From a virus, in IMG/VR virus record IMGVR_UViG_3300046692_000091, positions 62,001 to 126,000 of that record: a DNA stretch of 64,000 nt, one strand, 5' to 3'. This document shows positions 32,280-42,300 of this stretch, piece after piece. Under the pieces are notes generated by a model. It saw only the letters and a program-made list of their open reading frames with translations. It did no database searches and was not told the DNA's origin. A program made the position numbers and the translations under genes. Every line of letters starts with the position of its first letter. Position 1 is the first letter of the stretch.

Positions 32280-32831
32280 ATGTTCTCGAAGATCATCAAT
32301 AAATACAGGGCTTGGCGATTAAATTCTAAGCTCGAACAATATGCGGAGATCCTCGAAGACATCGACGGGGCAAACTGCAAACCTGAAGAGTACCCCGTAA
32401 AGCTCAAAGAGTTCTGGCGGTTGTTTGACATGTCACTGTTGGATGACCTGGTCATTCGTGATGTGATGGGGCATACTGGACAGTTAAGGCATCGTACATT
32501 CGCTCAGCTACACCAACTGATGTTGGATGCGAATGATGCTATCGCTAACGAGCAAGACTCCCGGATTGAATACGTAACTCGAACTGGCATGCTGCATCAA
32601 GCAGAAGTCGAGCTAGACAATTACTTCTACGATCCGATCCATGGTCATCTGGGTATTAAAGATTGCCTGGAGCAACTGCGTCAACTGTTACAAGCCCATT
32701 GCGGTATCCTGGAGAACATCGAAGATACGTACGGGCAACGCAAGATGCTACATGTGTACTATGACATTTATACGCTGTCAGATCTGATCATTGATATCAT
32801 TCACGATAAAGGGGAATCCGTATACAACTAG
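32280..32831 (+). CDS. Unknown helical protein, 183 residues
   Basis: The protein is alpha-helical and acidic with repeated Leu (KLEQYAEILEDID, WRLFDMSLLDDLVIRDVM, CLEQLRQLLQAHCGILENIED), suggesting a helical bundle. GGAG lies eight bases before ATG. No domain recognised. First plus-strand gene after a short divergent region. Confidence 0.55.
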   Translation: MFSKIINKYRAWRLNSKLEQYAEILEDIDGANCKPEEYPVKLKEFWRLFDMSLLDDLVIRDVMGHTGQLRHRTFAQLHQLMLDANDAIANEQDSRIEYVTRTGMLHQAEVELDNYFYDPIHGHLGIKDCLEQLRQLLQAHCGILENIEDTYGQRKMLHVYYDIYTLSDLIIDIIHDKGESVYN

Positions 32832-32885
32832 ACAGGTTTTAGCAATACCAAACCCTCTTAACATCCACCGTAGGTGAATAGCAAC

Positions 32886-33632
32886 ATGGAATCCGTAAAA
32901 GATCTACTGACCGACCCCCTCAAAGGTAAGAATCGTGCCCAAGGCGTATTGTGCTATCTCTTTCGAGAAGTGCTGCTTTGGCGACGTGTGAATCAGATCG
33001 TTTGGAACAAGCGACTGAACGCGTACTTTGAAAAACCACATAACCAAGAAAAGCCAGATAAAGGGAACTTGAATAAAGCTCTCCTTAATGATGACTTGCC
33101 CTGGGCTGGTTTTAAGAAGGCGATGGACTTCCTCTCACCACTTGAAGCTAAGTTGGTGATGGATTATACTTGGCGGGATGGCAGTAGCACTTCGTACGAG
33201 ATCGTGATCGATCCAGCTGGTGATGAGAAGCATCAGTATAAAGACATCTTCACGTATGAAGGTTGTGACGTATTCAACAAAGCCAAAAAACCGGTATCGA
33301 CGTTGGCATACCTGTTCCGGCATATCATCGCCCAAGAAGGAATAGATGAAGCCCAATGGGAACAGTTGTTCACGGACTATGCTGAAAATCCTGTTAATCA
33401 AGTTGGGGTTAAGAAATCCGAACTGAATGGCACCATCAGCATGATGAAGCGAGCACTCCTAGATGGGAAACTCTCGTGGAACGTGTTTAGACGTGGTGTG
33501 TTGTTACTGAAGCCACAAAAAGAAGTGTACACCTTGAAGTTGAAGTGGACTACCGACCCACACTTGATCAATAGCATGCCCGATCAAGAATGGTCAGCCA
33601 CTATCGAAGATCCGTACAGCGAGAAAGCGTAA
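32886..33632 (+). CDS. Unknown protein, 248 residues
   Basis: The start is chosen at ATG 32886 with AGGTG nine bases upstream; a GTG four codons earlier overlaps that site. Two similar halves can be seen: KGKNRAQGVLCYLFREVLLWRRVNQIVWNK...LNKALLNDDLPWAGFKKAMDFL and PVSTLAYLFRHIIAQEGIDEAQWEQLF...MMKRALLDGKLSWNVFRRGVLLL. So the protein is an internal duplication of a helix-rich unit of about 110 residues. Function unknown. Its stop overlaps the next start (TAATG). Confidence 0.6.
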   Translation: MESVKDLLTDPLKGKNRAQGVLCYLFREVLLWRRVNQIVWNKRLNAYFEKPHNQEKPDKGNLNKALLNDDLPWAGFKKAMDFLSPLEAKLVMDYTWRDGSSTSYEIVIDPAGDEKHQYKDIFTYEGCDVFNKAKKPVSTLAYLFRHIIAQEGIDEAQWEQLFTDYAENPVNQVGVKKSELNGTISMMKRALLDGKLSWNVFRRGVLLLKPQKEVYTLKLKWTTDPHLINSMPDQEWSATIEDPYSEKA

Positions 33633-34015
33633 TGCAGAAAGTTCTGAATCTTAGCACCATCTCCCGTGATAACCCATTCTCGGTGGATAACCAAACGCCA
33701 AAGCAAACTGCGACAGGTTTGAACTTCCGTACATACCGCGGACTCCGTATGTATCTCATCACGGGCTCTCTGGAGCCTGGGTGGCTTCGTGCTGTTTATC
33801 CGCATGACTTTGCTGTACTACATCAGAAGCAAGCGGCATACGTGTTCGTACGCGATCTGAAAGAAATCATGCGTGAAGCACTACAACGAGATATTGCCAC
33901 TCGCCCAATGGTTGGATTGATTGCTCACCGTAAAACCGAGGTAGTAACGGCAGGTAATACATCCGCTGAATTCGAATGGCGTGATATTGTGACAGAGGTT
34001 GTAAAAGGTCTTTAA
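33632..34015 (+). CDS. Unknown protein, 127 residues
   Basis: Start at 33632, overlapping the preceding stop (TAATG); an earlier in-frame start at 33590 is less likely. The sequence is mixed alpha/beta and basic (NFRTYRGLRMYLITGSLEPGWLRAVYPHDFAVLHQ). No motif recognised. Coupled with the gene upstream; ended by a hairpin. Confidence 0.55.
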   Translation: MQKVLNLSTISRDNPFSVDNQTPKQTATGLNFRTYRGLRMYLITGSLEPGWLRAVYPHDFAVLHQKQAAYVFVRDLKEIMREALQRDIATRPMVGLIAHRKTEVVTAGNTSAEFEWRDIVTEVVKGL

Positions 34016-34027
34016 CCCAAACAAGTG

Positions 34028-34045
34028 GCTTCCCTTCGGGGAAGC
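34028..34045 (+). terminator. UUCG-tetraloop hairpin with adjacent TATG
   Basis: Seven-pair stem GCTTCCC/GGGAAGC, loop TTCG. TATG starts three bases later (34049-34052), with another at 34061-34064 and a run of ten T at 34074-34083 before the next gene. Confidence 0.8.
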
Positions 34046-34100
34046 TGCTATGCCAGATCTTATGATCCTCATATTTTTTTTTTACTTCAAGGTGAGCAAA

Positions 34101-35213
34101 ATGGCCGCAATTGCACTTCCGTCTTTTCTGGGTACCCCCGAAGACGCAACAAAAGTAGTAGACGCTTATGGAGAAACAAGCTCTGAGCTTCGTACTCAAC
34201 TCTCCTCAAAGATTACGTCGTTTAGTTCCGGTCTAGGTGGAGTATTCGATAAGACAGTCGGTATTGCCAAAGGTATCGGCGATAAGCTCCGTACTAATGC
34301 CATCGACTTACCTTCCGCTGTACGCCGTGTACAAGGTGCACTGAAGGGTTCTCGATCAGACATCCTTAAGATTGCTGGGTCAACTGAAAAGATGATCATG
34401 GGCGAGCTTACAGGCTCTGACAAGAACACCAACTATGTTAAGACAGTTACCGACGTTGCCCGTGGCCTGGAAGTAATGGTGGGCGATGGTAAGCAAGTTA
34501 TTGATTCATTTAAGAATGGAGGCTATAACCAAGTTAGTGCGATGGTGGGATTTATCTCTGACCTAACTAACACACCTAGCCTGAAGCTATTCGATTTAGG
34601 TGCAGAAGCAGCTATCTTACGTGGCGTAGTAGAAGAAGTATCAGCATGGGGTATTCCTAGTCTAGTCGATAAGATCATGAAAGATCAACCTGACCAGACC
34701 AAGTATGCGGTAATCAAACGTTCTGCTGATCGTATCTCTTACTCCAGTTCACTGGACGTATTGCTGTCGTATGCTAATGTGAGTTCTTCTAAAACAAAGA
34801 ACGATCCTACATGGGCACCACCTGCGAATTGGGATGGAATTAATCCACCATGGCCACAAGTATCGGCTTACAATATCGGGGCAGGTGCGCTTAATGCGAA
34901 TACTCCCGACTTCGCTAATAAGGTATTATCCAACTTTGCTTTCGTTCAAGGTGTAACTGTTGGGGATTATCCAGCTCAATTGACAAAGCTTGTAGACCTG
35001 ATGAACAAATTGAAACCAGATTGGTTCTGGACTCATCGTAATGGGCAACCAGTATGGAACTTAGGTACACTGGCAACTGCTTCCGAGAATGCGGTAACGT
35101 TGTTCCTTACGGCAGATCCTTACCGCGATGCTATTCTGACTGCTCCATTCTATTCACCGATGCGTGTAGATGAATTAGTCAATACAATGTACCCCCTGAC
35201 AACAACCCCATAA
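34101..35213 (+). CDS. Probable virion protein, 370 residues
   Basis: Start at ATG 34101 with AAGGTGAG upstream; earlier in-frame starts lie in the T-rich leader. The protein has an N-terminal helical part rich in Ser/Lys/Gly and a C-terminal part with Trp/Pro-rich stretches (DPTWAPPANWDGINPPWPQVS, KPDWFWTHRNGQPVWNLG). It has no signal peptide. It is expressed on its own between two hairpins, with TATG elements upstream, as other late virion genes here. Structural role is inferred. Confidence 0.45.
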   Translation: MAAIALPSFLGTPEDATKVVDAYGETSSELRTQLSSKITSFSSGLGGVFDKTVGIAKGIGDKLRTNAIDLPSAVRRVQGALKGSRSDILKIAGSTEKMIMGELTGSDKNTNYVKTVTDVARGLEVMVGDGKQVIDSFKNGGYNQVSAMVGFISDLTNTPSLKLFDLGAEAAILRGVVEEVSAWGIPSLVDKIMKDQPDQTKYAVIKRSADRISYSSSLDVLLSYANVSSSKTKNDPTWAPPANWDGINPPWPQVSAYNIGAGALNANTPDFANKVLSNFAFVQGVTVGDYPAQLTKLVDLMNKLKPDWFWTHRNGQPVWNLGTLATASENAVTLFLTADPYRDAILTAPFYSPMRVDELVNTMYPLTTTP

Positions 35214-35216
35214 ACT

Positions 35217-35234
35217 GCTTCCCTTCGGGGAGGC
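35217..35234 (+). terminator. UUCG-tetraloop hairpin with adjacent TATG
   Basis: Stem GCTTCCC/GGGAGGC with one G-T pair, loop TTCG. CATA overlaps the preceding stop (35209-35212). TATG follows after three bases (35238-35241). Confidence 0.8.
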
Positions 35235-35264
35235 TTTTATGTCGTATTTAAATCTTTTAAACAC

Positions 35265-35280
35265 CTATATTACAATCGTG
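35265..35280 (+). promoter_or_regulatory. Early promoter CTATATTAC-N5-TG
   Basis: TATATTAC at 35266-35273 with preceding C and TG at 35279-35280; AT-rich upstream (ATCTTTTAAACA). It lies 61 bases before the ATG at 35342, the longest leader among the six early promoters. Confidence 0.75.
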
Positions 35281-35341
35281 AATCCAAGCTTCATTTAACT
35301 ACTATTACTAATTGATTAATCACCGATACAAGGAGCAACAA

Positions 35342-35608
35342 ATGGCTACGCTGTCTCAAGTTTCGACCCTGATCCACTCGTTGGTTTCCAAGGAACGTGC
35401 GGAAAAAGATTTCTCGTTTGTTGTAGGGTTGAATGAAGTCATATTCAATGCGGCTACTAAAGTTTTGACCATCATTGACAAAGGTCGTAAAGTACTTATC
35501 TACAATCTTAAAACTCGTAAGGGTTCTACCACCCTGAATAGTTACGGTTATGATAGTGTAGTTACTGTGATCAACGGCATCATGCTGGAACATAAGTTCG
35601 TTGCATGA
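35342..35608 (+). CDS. Unknown early-type small protein, 88 residues
   Basis: Start at 35342 with AAGGAG eight bases upstream. Compact and beta-rich after an N-terminal helix (FVVGLNEVIFNAATKVLTIIDKGRKVLIYNLKTRKG), with an SYGYDSVVTVINGIM end. It is transcribed alone from its own early promoter and closed by a hairpin, so it should be strongly expressed at the start of infection. No family recognised. Confidence 0.6.
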   Translation: MATLSQVSTLIHSLVSKERAEKDFSFVVGLNEVIFNAATKVLTIIDKGRKVLIYNLKTRKGSTTLNSYGYDSVVTVINGIMLEHKFVA

Positions 35609-35617
35609 CGACATAAT

Positions 35618-35637
35618 GGCTACCCTTCGGGGTAGCC
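35618..35637. terminator. Bidirectional UUCG hairpin between convergent genes
   Basis: Eight-pair stem GGCTACCC/GGGTAGCC, loop TTCG. CATA lies two bases before (35612-35615), TATG one base after (35639-35642), then nine T at 35648-35656. It ends the early gene (+) and the protease operon (-). Confidence 0.85.
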
Positions 35638-35657
35638 GTATGCTGTATTTTTTTTTG

Positions 35658-36488
35658 TTACGACATGTAACGAGGACGACGAGTAGCAGGACGACGTTCC
35701 CAACCTAGGTTACGAATCAGGTCAGATACATCGAGATGTGAAGCATTCTCTAAACCGAGACGCTTACGTTTCTCAGCTTCATCTTGCAATGCCCACAGTG
35801 TAGTGGGATTGATAGTCATCTCTGTTCCAGTAAACGATTCTAGTGCAGGAGAGTTGTGCTTGCCTGCTACGTAGATACCGCCTTCACCAACGAAGTCCCA
35901 AGTAGAGATTTCACGGGTGTACTTAATACCACGCATTACGTCGTCTTGTGTAATCGAACGTACCGAACAGTAAGTATTGATGTGCGGGTTAGTAATCGAG
36001 TCTTCGAATACTTTAGCAAAAGGACCATGAGGTTTAACTTCTGCAATAACGAGTTTGCAAGGACGACCATTCTCATCTTTGCCATCAACAATAGTCAACG
36101 CACGGATGTGAGCACAAACACGATCATCATCGATCTTACGGATACGACCTAGGTATTCCCGATCGTCCATATAACGTTTGCATTTCTCGCCACCTTTCAG
36201 AACCCATTCCCAAGGCTCAGGGTGTTTGAATTCCATGTACAGTACTTGCTTAAGCAAGCGACGCATCAATGGGGAGTCAGGTGCAAACATTGATACACCT
36301 GATGCGGCATCATAAAACATACCGGCAGAGTTTTGAGTGCCATAAGCACCAACGCAGAGAGTGTAATACCCATCTGCGTCAGGAGTCAGGATTCCTTTCT
36401 TACCACCGGCAGTCAGAAGACTACCGCTAATACGTACTTGGTTACCGGCTTGCTTCTGGACACCAAAGTAATCTTGAGCTGTGCTCAT
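35658..36488 (-). CDS. Prohead (morphogenetic) protease
   Basis: This 276-residue protein has the layout of phage prohead serine proteases of the T4 gp21/phiKZ gp175 type. MEFKHPEPWEW contains the HP pair with likely catalytic His89. VCAHIRALTIVDGKDENGRP...LVIAEVKPHGP matches the central strand region, and NPHINTYCSVRSI carries the likely nucleophile Ser175. It would cut head and inner-body proteins after Glu in S/A-x-E motifs during capsid maturation. In phiKZ the protease gene 175 stands just after the polymerase genes 178-180, as here. AAGGAA precedes the start. Confidence 0.78.
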   Translation of the reverse strand: MSTAQDYFGVQKQAGNQVRISGSLLTAGGKKGILTPDADGYYTLCVGAYGTQNSAGMFYDAASGVSMFAPDSPLMRRLLKQVLYMEFKHPEPWEWVLKGGEKCKRYMDDREYLGRIRKIDDDRVCAHIRALTIVDGKDENGRPCKLVIAEVKPHGPFAKVFEDSITNPHINTYCSVRSITQDDVMRGIKYTREISTWDFVGEGGIYVAGKHNSPALESFTGTEMTINPTTLWALQDEAEKRKRLGLENASHLDVSDLIRNLGWERRPATRRPRYMS

Positions 36489-36499
36489 AATGGTGTTCC

Positions 36500-37213
36500 T
36501 TATGTACGGAGAATTTCTTCAATCAGTTCTACGGATTCGCTAGGGTTAACTACCGCTGTGTTGATAGCGTCAGCAAAATAAGCACCGTTCAGTCGGCTAG
36601 TAGTATCAGAGGTGTTCCAAACTACAGAGCGGAAAGGAATAACTTTAGGTGGATTGGTGACAACATCTTCGTGACGATTAAGGATGTGTCGGTACAGTCG
36701 AGTCAGGTCATCTTTATCCCGAGCAGTAGTCGAGATAATAAGTTCCAAGATAGCACGTGAGCCAAGGTTAACACCAGCGTGTAGATTAGCAGTGTCAAAC
36801 ATCTTAGCCATGTCGTAGTAGTTCATGAACCATGGAATGTTTCCTTTAGCAACTAGTTCGTCGTAAAGGTAATAAGTCAAGGTATCGTTCACTACAAGCT
36901 GGTTGTTCACAAACACCACATCACCTGGTTCGAAAGAGAACTCAAAGTAATCGGTACCACGAACTGTAACTTTCTTGGTAGAGCTCGGACGAATCTGCAT
37001 CATGGCGATCGTGTTATCTACACCATAAAAAGCATCATTCACGATGATCGCATAGAACCCAACGATAAAGACTTCAGAACCTAGGATCGCTAGGTCCTTA
37101 TTCTGAAATCGTACGGGTACATGGATCTTGCAAGGAGCATCTGTAACAGTGCTCCCATTATCCTGAAGATGTAGGTGTTTGAATACACGCTTTGCATCGC
37201 GTGTTAATTCCAT
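36500..37213 (-). CDS. Probable virion protein of the protease-RNAP block, 237 residues
   Basis: Lies 11 bases upstream of the protease gene on the same strand, with AAGGGG before its start. The N-terminal part is beta-rich (CKIHVPVRFQNKDLAILGSEVFIVGFYAIIV, DYFEFSFEPGDVVFVNNQLVVND) and the C-terminal part helical. By synteny it matches the phiKZ gp176 position. No motif is recognised; a structural or assembly role is inferred. Confidence 0.5.
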   Translation of the reverse strand: MELTRDAKRVFKHLHLQDNGSTVTDAPCKIHVPVRFQNKDLAILGSEVFIVGFYAIIVNDAFYGVDNTIAMMQIRPSSTKKVTVRGTDYFEFSFEPGDVVFVNNQLVVNDTLTYYLYDELVAKGNIPWFMNYYDMAKMFDTANLHAGVNLGSRAILELIISTTARDKDDLTRLYRHILNRHEDVVTNPPKVIPFRSVVWNTSDTTSRLNGAYFADAINTAVVNPSESVELIEEILRT

Positions 37214-37228
37214 TTGCTGCCCCTTGAT

Positions 37229-37411
37229 CTACTTCTTAATATTAGCTACATCTTTCTCAACTTTAGCAAGATCAGTTTTGAATTTCTTCAAAGCTTTAGC
37301 ATCATCGTCTTCATCGCCGAGATACCATGATTCGCAAATAGTGTCGTAGATCTTTTCTTTAGCGCCGTTGCCATCAGTAGCCGCTTTCAATACTTCCATG
37401 CGGGTAATCAT
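37229..37411 (-). CDS. Possible small charged protein, 60 residues
   Basis: A short frame of charged, helical sequence (ESWYLGDEDDDAKALKKFKTDLAKVEKDVANIKK) lying between two solid genes of the same strand, 15 bases before the next start. The ribosome-binding site is weak. Composition looks protein-like rather than random, and a second in-frame Met at residue 5 is an alternative start. Moderately supported. Confidence 0.45.
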   Translation of the reverse strand: MITRMEVLKAATDGNGAKEKIYDTICESWYLGDEDDDAKALKKFKTDLAKVEKDVANIKK

Positions 37412-37454
37412 TGGCTCAACTTCTTTTGGAAAAGCAGTAGCTAAATTACGTACA

Positions 37455-37473
37455 CGGGTTGACTGGCAACCCG
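37455..37473. terminator. Hairpin inside the minus-strand morphogenesis operon
   Basis: Seven-pair stem CGGGTTG/CAACCCG, loop ACTGG. TATG follows three bases later on the plus strand (37477-37480). It lies between the 545-residue protein and the small gene downstream, so it could reduce read-through toward the protease. Confidence 0.6.
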
Positions 37474-37497
37474 CTTTATGAATACGTTGATCAAGGG

Positions 37498-39135
37498 TTA
37501 GCGCTTTCCCGAATGGGCTTCTGTACTAACATCACCTTCGTCTTCCGATTCTTCATCAGCAGCATCCAGATCGTCAGCTTCATCAGTCTCTTCGACCAAA
37601 GGACCTTCACCAGTAGCGGCATCAGCGATAGCGCCTTCTGCTTCACCACCTGTAGGCTCCTCTAAGGCTGCTGGAGCTTGTTCAACAACTTCAGGCTTGA
37701 ACCGTTCGACTTGGATCTGACTGGCTGCCCAGACAGCGTACAGAGAGAACAGTGCGTTAGTGGACAGCTCACGACGAGAAGCTTCAGGAGCGTCTTGACC
37801 AGCTTTATCCATCAGTTGCATGTATTCCCAGTAAGTGGATTCAGGGAAGTAGATACGGCAGATCAGTTGACCGAATGCAACAAACTCATTGCACAGTTGT
37901 TCAGGACGAACAGCACGGATAGCATCAACAACTTTATCACGCAGACCATCTACTTGCATTTCAGCAAGAGTACCTTGACCAGCTTGTGTAACGAATGCTT
38001 CGATCATGTCTTGGCGCCGGGAACGTTCGGCGTTGTCAGTAGCAGCTTGTTGGATCAGTGGATAGATAGCTTGGAACTTCTGAATGAAGTAAACCTTACG
38101 CTCTTCCAGACGGTCCATAGTTTGGCTACCGCTGTTCTCCAGAGCAGAACCCAGGACAGCGCTCAGGTCACCATTAGCAGCCCGCCATTGTGGTTCAACG
38201 TCACCGTTCAGCCATACGACTAGCCGGCGGTTCTCGATAGCGTTAGCAGCTTCAGCACGGAGTACGAGTACGCCATTACGTTGATCTTCAGCACGACGCT
38301 GATAAGCACGCAACAGATAAGCACCCAGCATCTCGTGAAGCATACGCATCACATGGACCCATTCTTCGTAGCCTACATTCGTCTCGCCGACTGGTTCACA
38401 TGGGTTCTCACCCAAATGACCGACCAGGAAGTATGCCAGCAATAGACCATCGATGTTGAATGGTGCATTAGTACCAACAACGAAAGAGAGTTCACCAACA
38501 GTCAGAGCTTTGTTACGGTTAAACAGATCAGCATAAGTACGGCTGATGATCTCAGGATCTACCGACAGCAACCACTCAGTGACTTGTTCACGTTCAGCAT
38601 GTGGGTTATTGATAGAGACCATTTCGATGATCTGTTCAACACCTTGAGCTGGAAGAATAAACGTACGGTATTGTGGCTGTGGGTTTACACTTGCATAGTT
38701 CTGCAGATGAGACGTCAGGCGTGGTTCACCATGGAGAGCATTGTAACGGAACACATCAGCACGGATGTCAGCAGAAGTAGAAGCTTGTTGACGCTCATTG
38801 AAATCCCGTACCATCGAATCGATACCTGGGATAACAACGTTAGCTACGTTGTACTGGATCTTACCCAGAGCAGCAGCCACCAGACCAACCATGTCTTTGT
38901 TATCTTCTTCGACAGTGATAGGTTGTTCTTCGTTCATTTCTTCAAAGTGATCTTCAACAGCTACCATAAGCTCTTCAGATACTTCTGGACCGGCGGTAGG
39001 TTCATCTACAGCGTAGCCGCTAGCGAACTGAGCAATAGGAAACTCAGGATTCGGAACGACCAGCACTTGACTGCCTTCAGTCAGTTGTTGTGCAATCAGC
39101 TTTACAGACTGCACGGTGTTGGCGATATCAGACAT
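37498..39135 (-). CDS. Probable virion structural protein, 545 residues
   Basis: The start is chosen at 39135 (MSDIANTVQSV) with AAAGGAAAC upstream. The protein is acidic overall, with a helical main part and a C-terminal tail rich in Glu/Asp/Ala (EEPTGGEAEGAIADAATGE, EADDLDAADEESEDEGD). Such an acidic tail could bind basic partners. It lies just downstream of the beta gene in the block that in phiKZ holds virion proteins 175-180. No enzyme motif seen. Confidence 0.55.
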   Translation of the reverse strand: MSDIANTVQSVKLIAQQLTEGSQVLVVPNPEFPIAQFASGYAVDEPTAGPEVSEELMVAVEDHFEEMNEEQPITVEEDNKDMVGLVAAALGKIQYNVANVVIPGIDSMVRDFNERQQASTSADIRADVFRYNALHGEPRLTSHLQNYASVNPQPQYRTFILPAQGVEQIIEMVSINNPHAEREQVTEWLLSVDPEIISRTYADLFNRNKALTVGELSFVVGTNAPFNIDGLLLAYFLVGHLGENPCEPVGETNVGYEEWVHVMRMLHEMLGAYLLRAYQRRAEDQRNGVLVLRAEAANAIENRRLVVWLNGDVEPQWRAANGDLSAVLGSALENSGSQTMDRLEERKVYFIQKFQAIYPLIQQAATDNAERSRRQDMIEAFVTQAGQGTLAEMQVDGLRDKVVDAIRAVRPEQLCNEFVAFGQLICRIYFPESTYWEYMQLMDKAGQDAPEASRRELSTNALFSLYAVWAASQIQVERFKPEVVEQAPAALEEPTGGEAEGAIADAATGEGPLVEETDEADDLDAADEESEDEGDVSTEAHSGKR

Positions 39136-39145
39136 GATGTTTCCT

Positions 39146-39343
39146 TTAGATTGCGAGTTGTTTAGCAATACGGGCAGCCAGGGCTTCCTGGATGTCTTGC
39201 TTAGTTAGGAATACCCCGTTCAATGTGGACGAAGTATGTTCGGTGCCGAGGATGCGCTGAATTGCTTCAGCGCCCAGTTCGACAGCGGCAGACAGAATCG
39301 AAAGATTCTGCCCGTGTGCGACGTTGTTACTTAGATTTTGCAT
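39146..39343 (-). CDS. Small protein overlapping the beta gene end, 65 residues
   Basis: The start at 39343 has AGAGGA at the right distance and lies inside the last codons of the beta gene, a 17-base overlap in another frame. The sequence is helical (SILSAAVELGAEAIQRIL, KQDIQEALAARIAKQL). Tight packing between beta and the next gene supports it as real. Its translation is probably coupled to that of beta. Confidence 0.55.
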   Translation of the reverse strand: MQNLSNNVAHGQNLSILSAAVELGAEAIQRILGTEHTSSTLNGVFLTKQDIQEALAARIAKQLAI

Positions 39344-42300
39344 TTGCAGTTCCTCTGTAGACACCTACCAGGTGCTTTGACAATTCAGCAAGAAGGATAG
39401 TGGTTGTTCCGATCAGTTTAGGGCTCAGTACCATCCGTTCTTCAACGGAGGTGTTACCGAAGATCAGGTCGATATCCAAGCCAGATTTAGTCTGGTTAGT
39501 CCCACGCATTACACGAGAGAATACAGTTTTCATTTGGTTAGCAACTACACCTTTGTCACCGACACCACAAGGGATATCATGATCGATGTAAACGTTGATT
39601 ACCAACGACTGTGGTTCTAGTCCATTACCACGAATGCGATATTCGTGATCGACTTCACCAGAGAAGTATTCGTGACCGCGAGATTTAGCTTCTGCTTCAC
39701 GGACTAGGTCCGATGCATAGGCCACCTTGCGAAGACTATCGGTCATCTCATCACGATCACCGTGATAGAAACATTCGATCTTAGTTACGTAACCAACGAC
39801 CTTAGCACGAGGTGCGTAGTTCTGGAGTTTCGCGAGAGTTTCACGCGATACCTCATCAAACACTGAGCCGCCACCCGAGTCGGAATCGATAATCGTACAT
39901 AGAATTGAATCCAAGTCGACGTGTTCCCCAATCTTAACGAGGTTTTCGATCTTCTGGTCAAACCGTACAGAGATCGATTTGATCTTAGAGGTTTGGGTAT
40001 TCAACTTAAGTGCACAACTCTCAGAGATAACCGAGCCGTCTTCTAGGGTATCCAAGTTATCACTAAATGCAACAACTGTGTTGACACCAGCTTTCCAGAT
40101 TACTTGTCCTGGAGACATGCGATCAGATTGGAAATACTTTTCGTTGTATGCCAACGTTTGCCCACGTTTAAATGAATCACCCGCTTTTAGGTCGGAGATG
40201 ATTGAGTGCGGGTAATGTGTACCTGCAGCAGATCCGTGGATCTTACCCATTTGGTACGATGTAGTTTCACCATTAGCATACTCGACAGTAATCCCGTAGT
40301 CATCAACGGAAACAACCTTACCGTCGTCTTCCGCCGCAGAAGCAAAGATACTGCTAGTACGCTGCGCGACAATTTGTTCATAACCGGTGCGAAGAGGAGT
40401 CGGCTCATATCCATCAGCATAAATCCCTTGTTGTTGTTGAATCGAGATGAAGTTAATACGTTTAGTATCGTCGTTCGTAGTCGCCACACCCAACAGTGCA
40501 CAAGTAGACAGTTGTCGAGCTGGACCATCGGTAGTAGGATCAAATGGACGAGTGGTACCACGCATCGAGTTGAAGTTAGCATCTGGAGTCAAGTAAGCAA
40601 TAACACCTACGTCGCCAGAGTCAACTGTAGATTCCGAAACTACACCAACGTCAGCTTGACCATACACACGGGTACGTGCAACCATCGACGTAGTAGAACG
40701 ACCACCATCACCACGATAGGTCATGGATTCTTGTTCACGGATGTTAGCCAGCGGGTTGGAATCCTCGACTACCATTACGGTTGGATCTTGGGAGATCTTC
40801 TTCCATACAGCAGCAGGGTCCATCTGTACTTGAACAGCAGCAGAACCAGTAGCGCTATTGAAACGCTTCACAGCTTTGTTGAGCTCGTTATAAACAGTAC
40901 CCGCCATACGTTCGTAACCACGATAACGCATGTAAGCACCATCTACCTCAGAAGGAGACCAGTCAATCAGCAACATGTCCACAGCACGATACAGCAAGCC
41001 GTCAAACGTAGTTGGTTCACCCATCTGTTTCAACAGACCTTCAGTAATCGGGTCCATCCAAGCAGCGAACAAAGCATCGATCTCTTTAGTGAAGCGAGCA
41101 GTCATCCCTGTTTCTAGCAGGAGGCGCTGATACACGTCAGGCTTATCAAAGTCGTAGATCGAGAAGTTAGGCAACAGCTTAGCATACTTACGCATCCCAC
41201 CGAGAATCAGCTGAGTGCGATAATCACCACGATCGAATACCAATACTTCATCTTGGAAAGCCAACACGTAATTGTCGGAAGTCAGAGGAATACGCTCACC
41301 ACGACGGTGACGGGTAAACTTAGCATTCAGTCGTTTCAGTGTAGCAGTCAAGCCGTACTTGTAACCCAATACGAAAGCCAGTGGAAGATCTTTCGAACCC
41401 ACGTTCATGAATGCGCCTTCGAGTGGAGCCTTAGCCTGATCTAAACCTAACAGTTCAACGATCGAACCCAGTGGCTCTAGATTGTCGCCTTCTTTAATGA
41501 AGAACTGACCAGTCTTGTTAACTAGGATCGGAGTCTTGCCATTGTGTACGCCTACCAGAGTGTACTGCTTGGTTTCATGCTTAGTAGCATCTACCTTGTA
41601 CTTGGTCTGGAAGTATTCCACACGGTCATCGTACTTGAAGTACAGGAACATAGGGCCTGAAGTGAAACCACGGAACGCAGAACCCAGTTGAGTATAGACT
41701 CGTGGGAGAGCGTAAGCGGATTGATCTAGCTCAGCGTAGAGTACATGTGTAACACGATCGTCTTCTGGATCTAGAGCACGTTCACGGATCTGACGGGTAA
41801 TCCAAGCATCGTAGTTGTGTGCAGCCAAGTGAGAACGGGTAACGAATGTCTTGTTGTAATACGAAGTCATTGCTACTGTATCAGGCTTAACTTTACGGAT
41901 AGGCAAGTCAGCACGCTGCATGCGCATCCGGTAAGTAACACCGTTAGACATGAATCGACCATCGCGGTCAACAACCGGGATACGGAAGTAAACAGTACCA
42001 GGTTTACCACGAACAGGCTTCAAAGTAACTTTGTGGATTTCGTAGTGGTTCATTGCATTACGCACTTCTTCCACTTCGTAGTTCGTTACCGAAGTACCTT
42101 GTTTCTGTACCGATAGTACTGCGTTGATCATGTCCTTATTGCGGAGACCTGACTGATACTTACGTTGCATTGCTTTTAGCTTAGAACCCAACATGGATTT
42201 GTCGAGTACCGTAGGCGAATCAGCAAGCTGTGTATCGGTAGGTAGTTCAAAGTCTTCAGGAACATATTCCATCGCTTCTTCAAGCGACTTGTTAGAACCG

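Noticed and set aside
39979-40215. Small plus-strand frames inside the beta and beta-prime genes as antisense regulators
   Set aside because: No early or late promoter pattern, hairpin or ribosome-binding site accompanies them.
40206-41117. 303-codon plus-strand open frame inside the beta gene
   Set aside because: It lies fully antisense to the conserved beta motifs, has Ser/Thr/Arg-rich low-quality composition and no suitable ribosome-binding site. It is a shadow of biased codon use.
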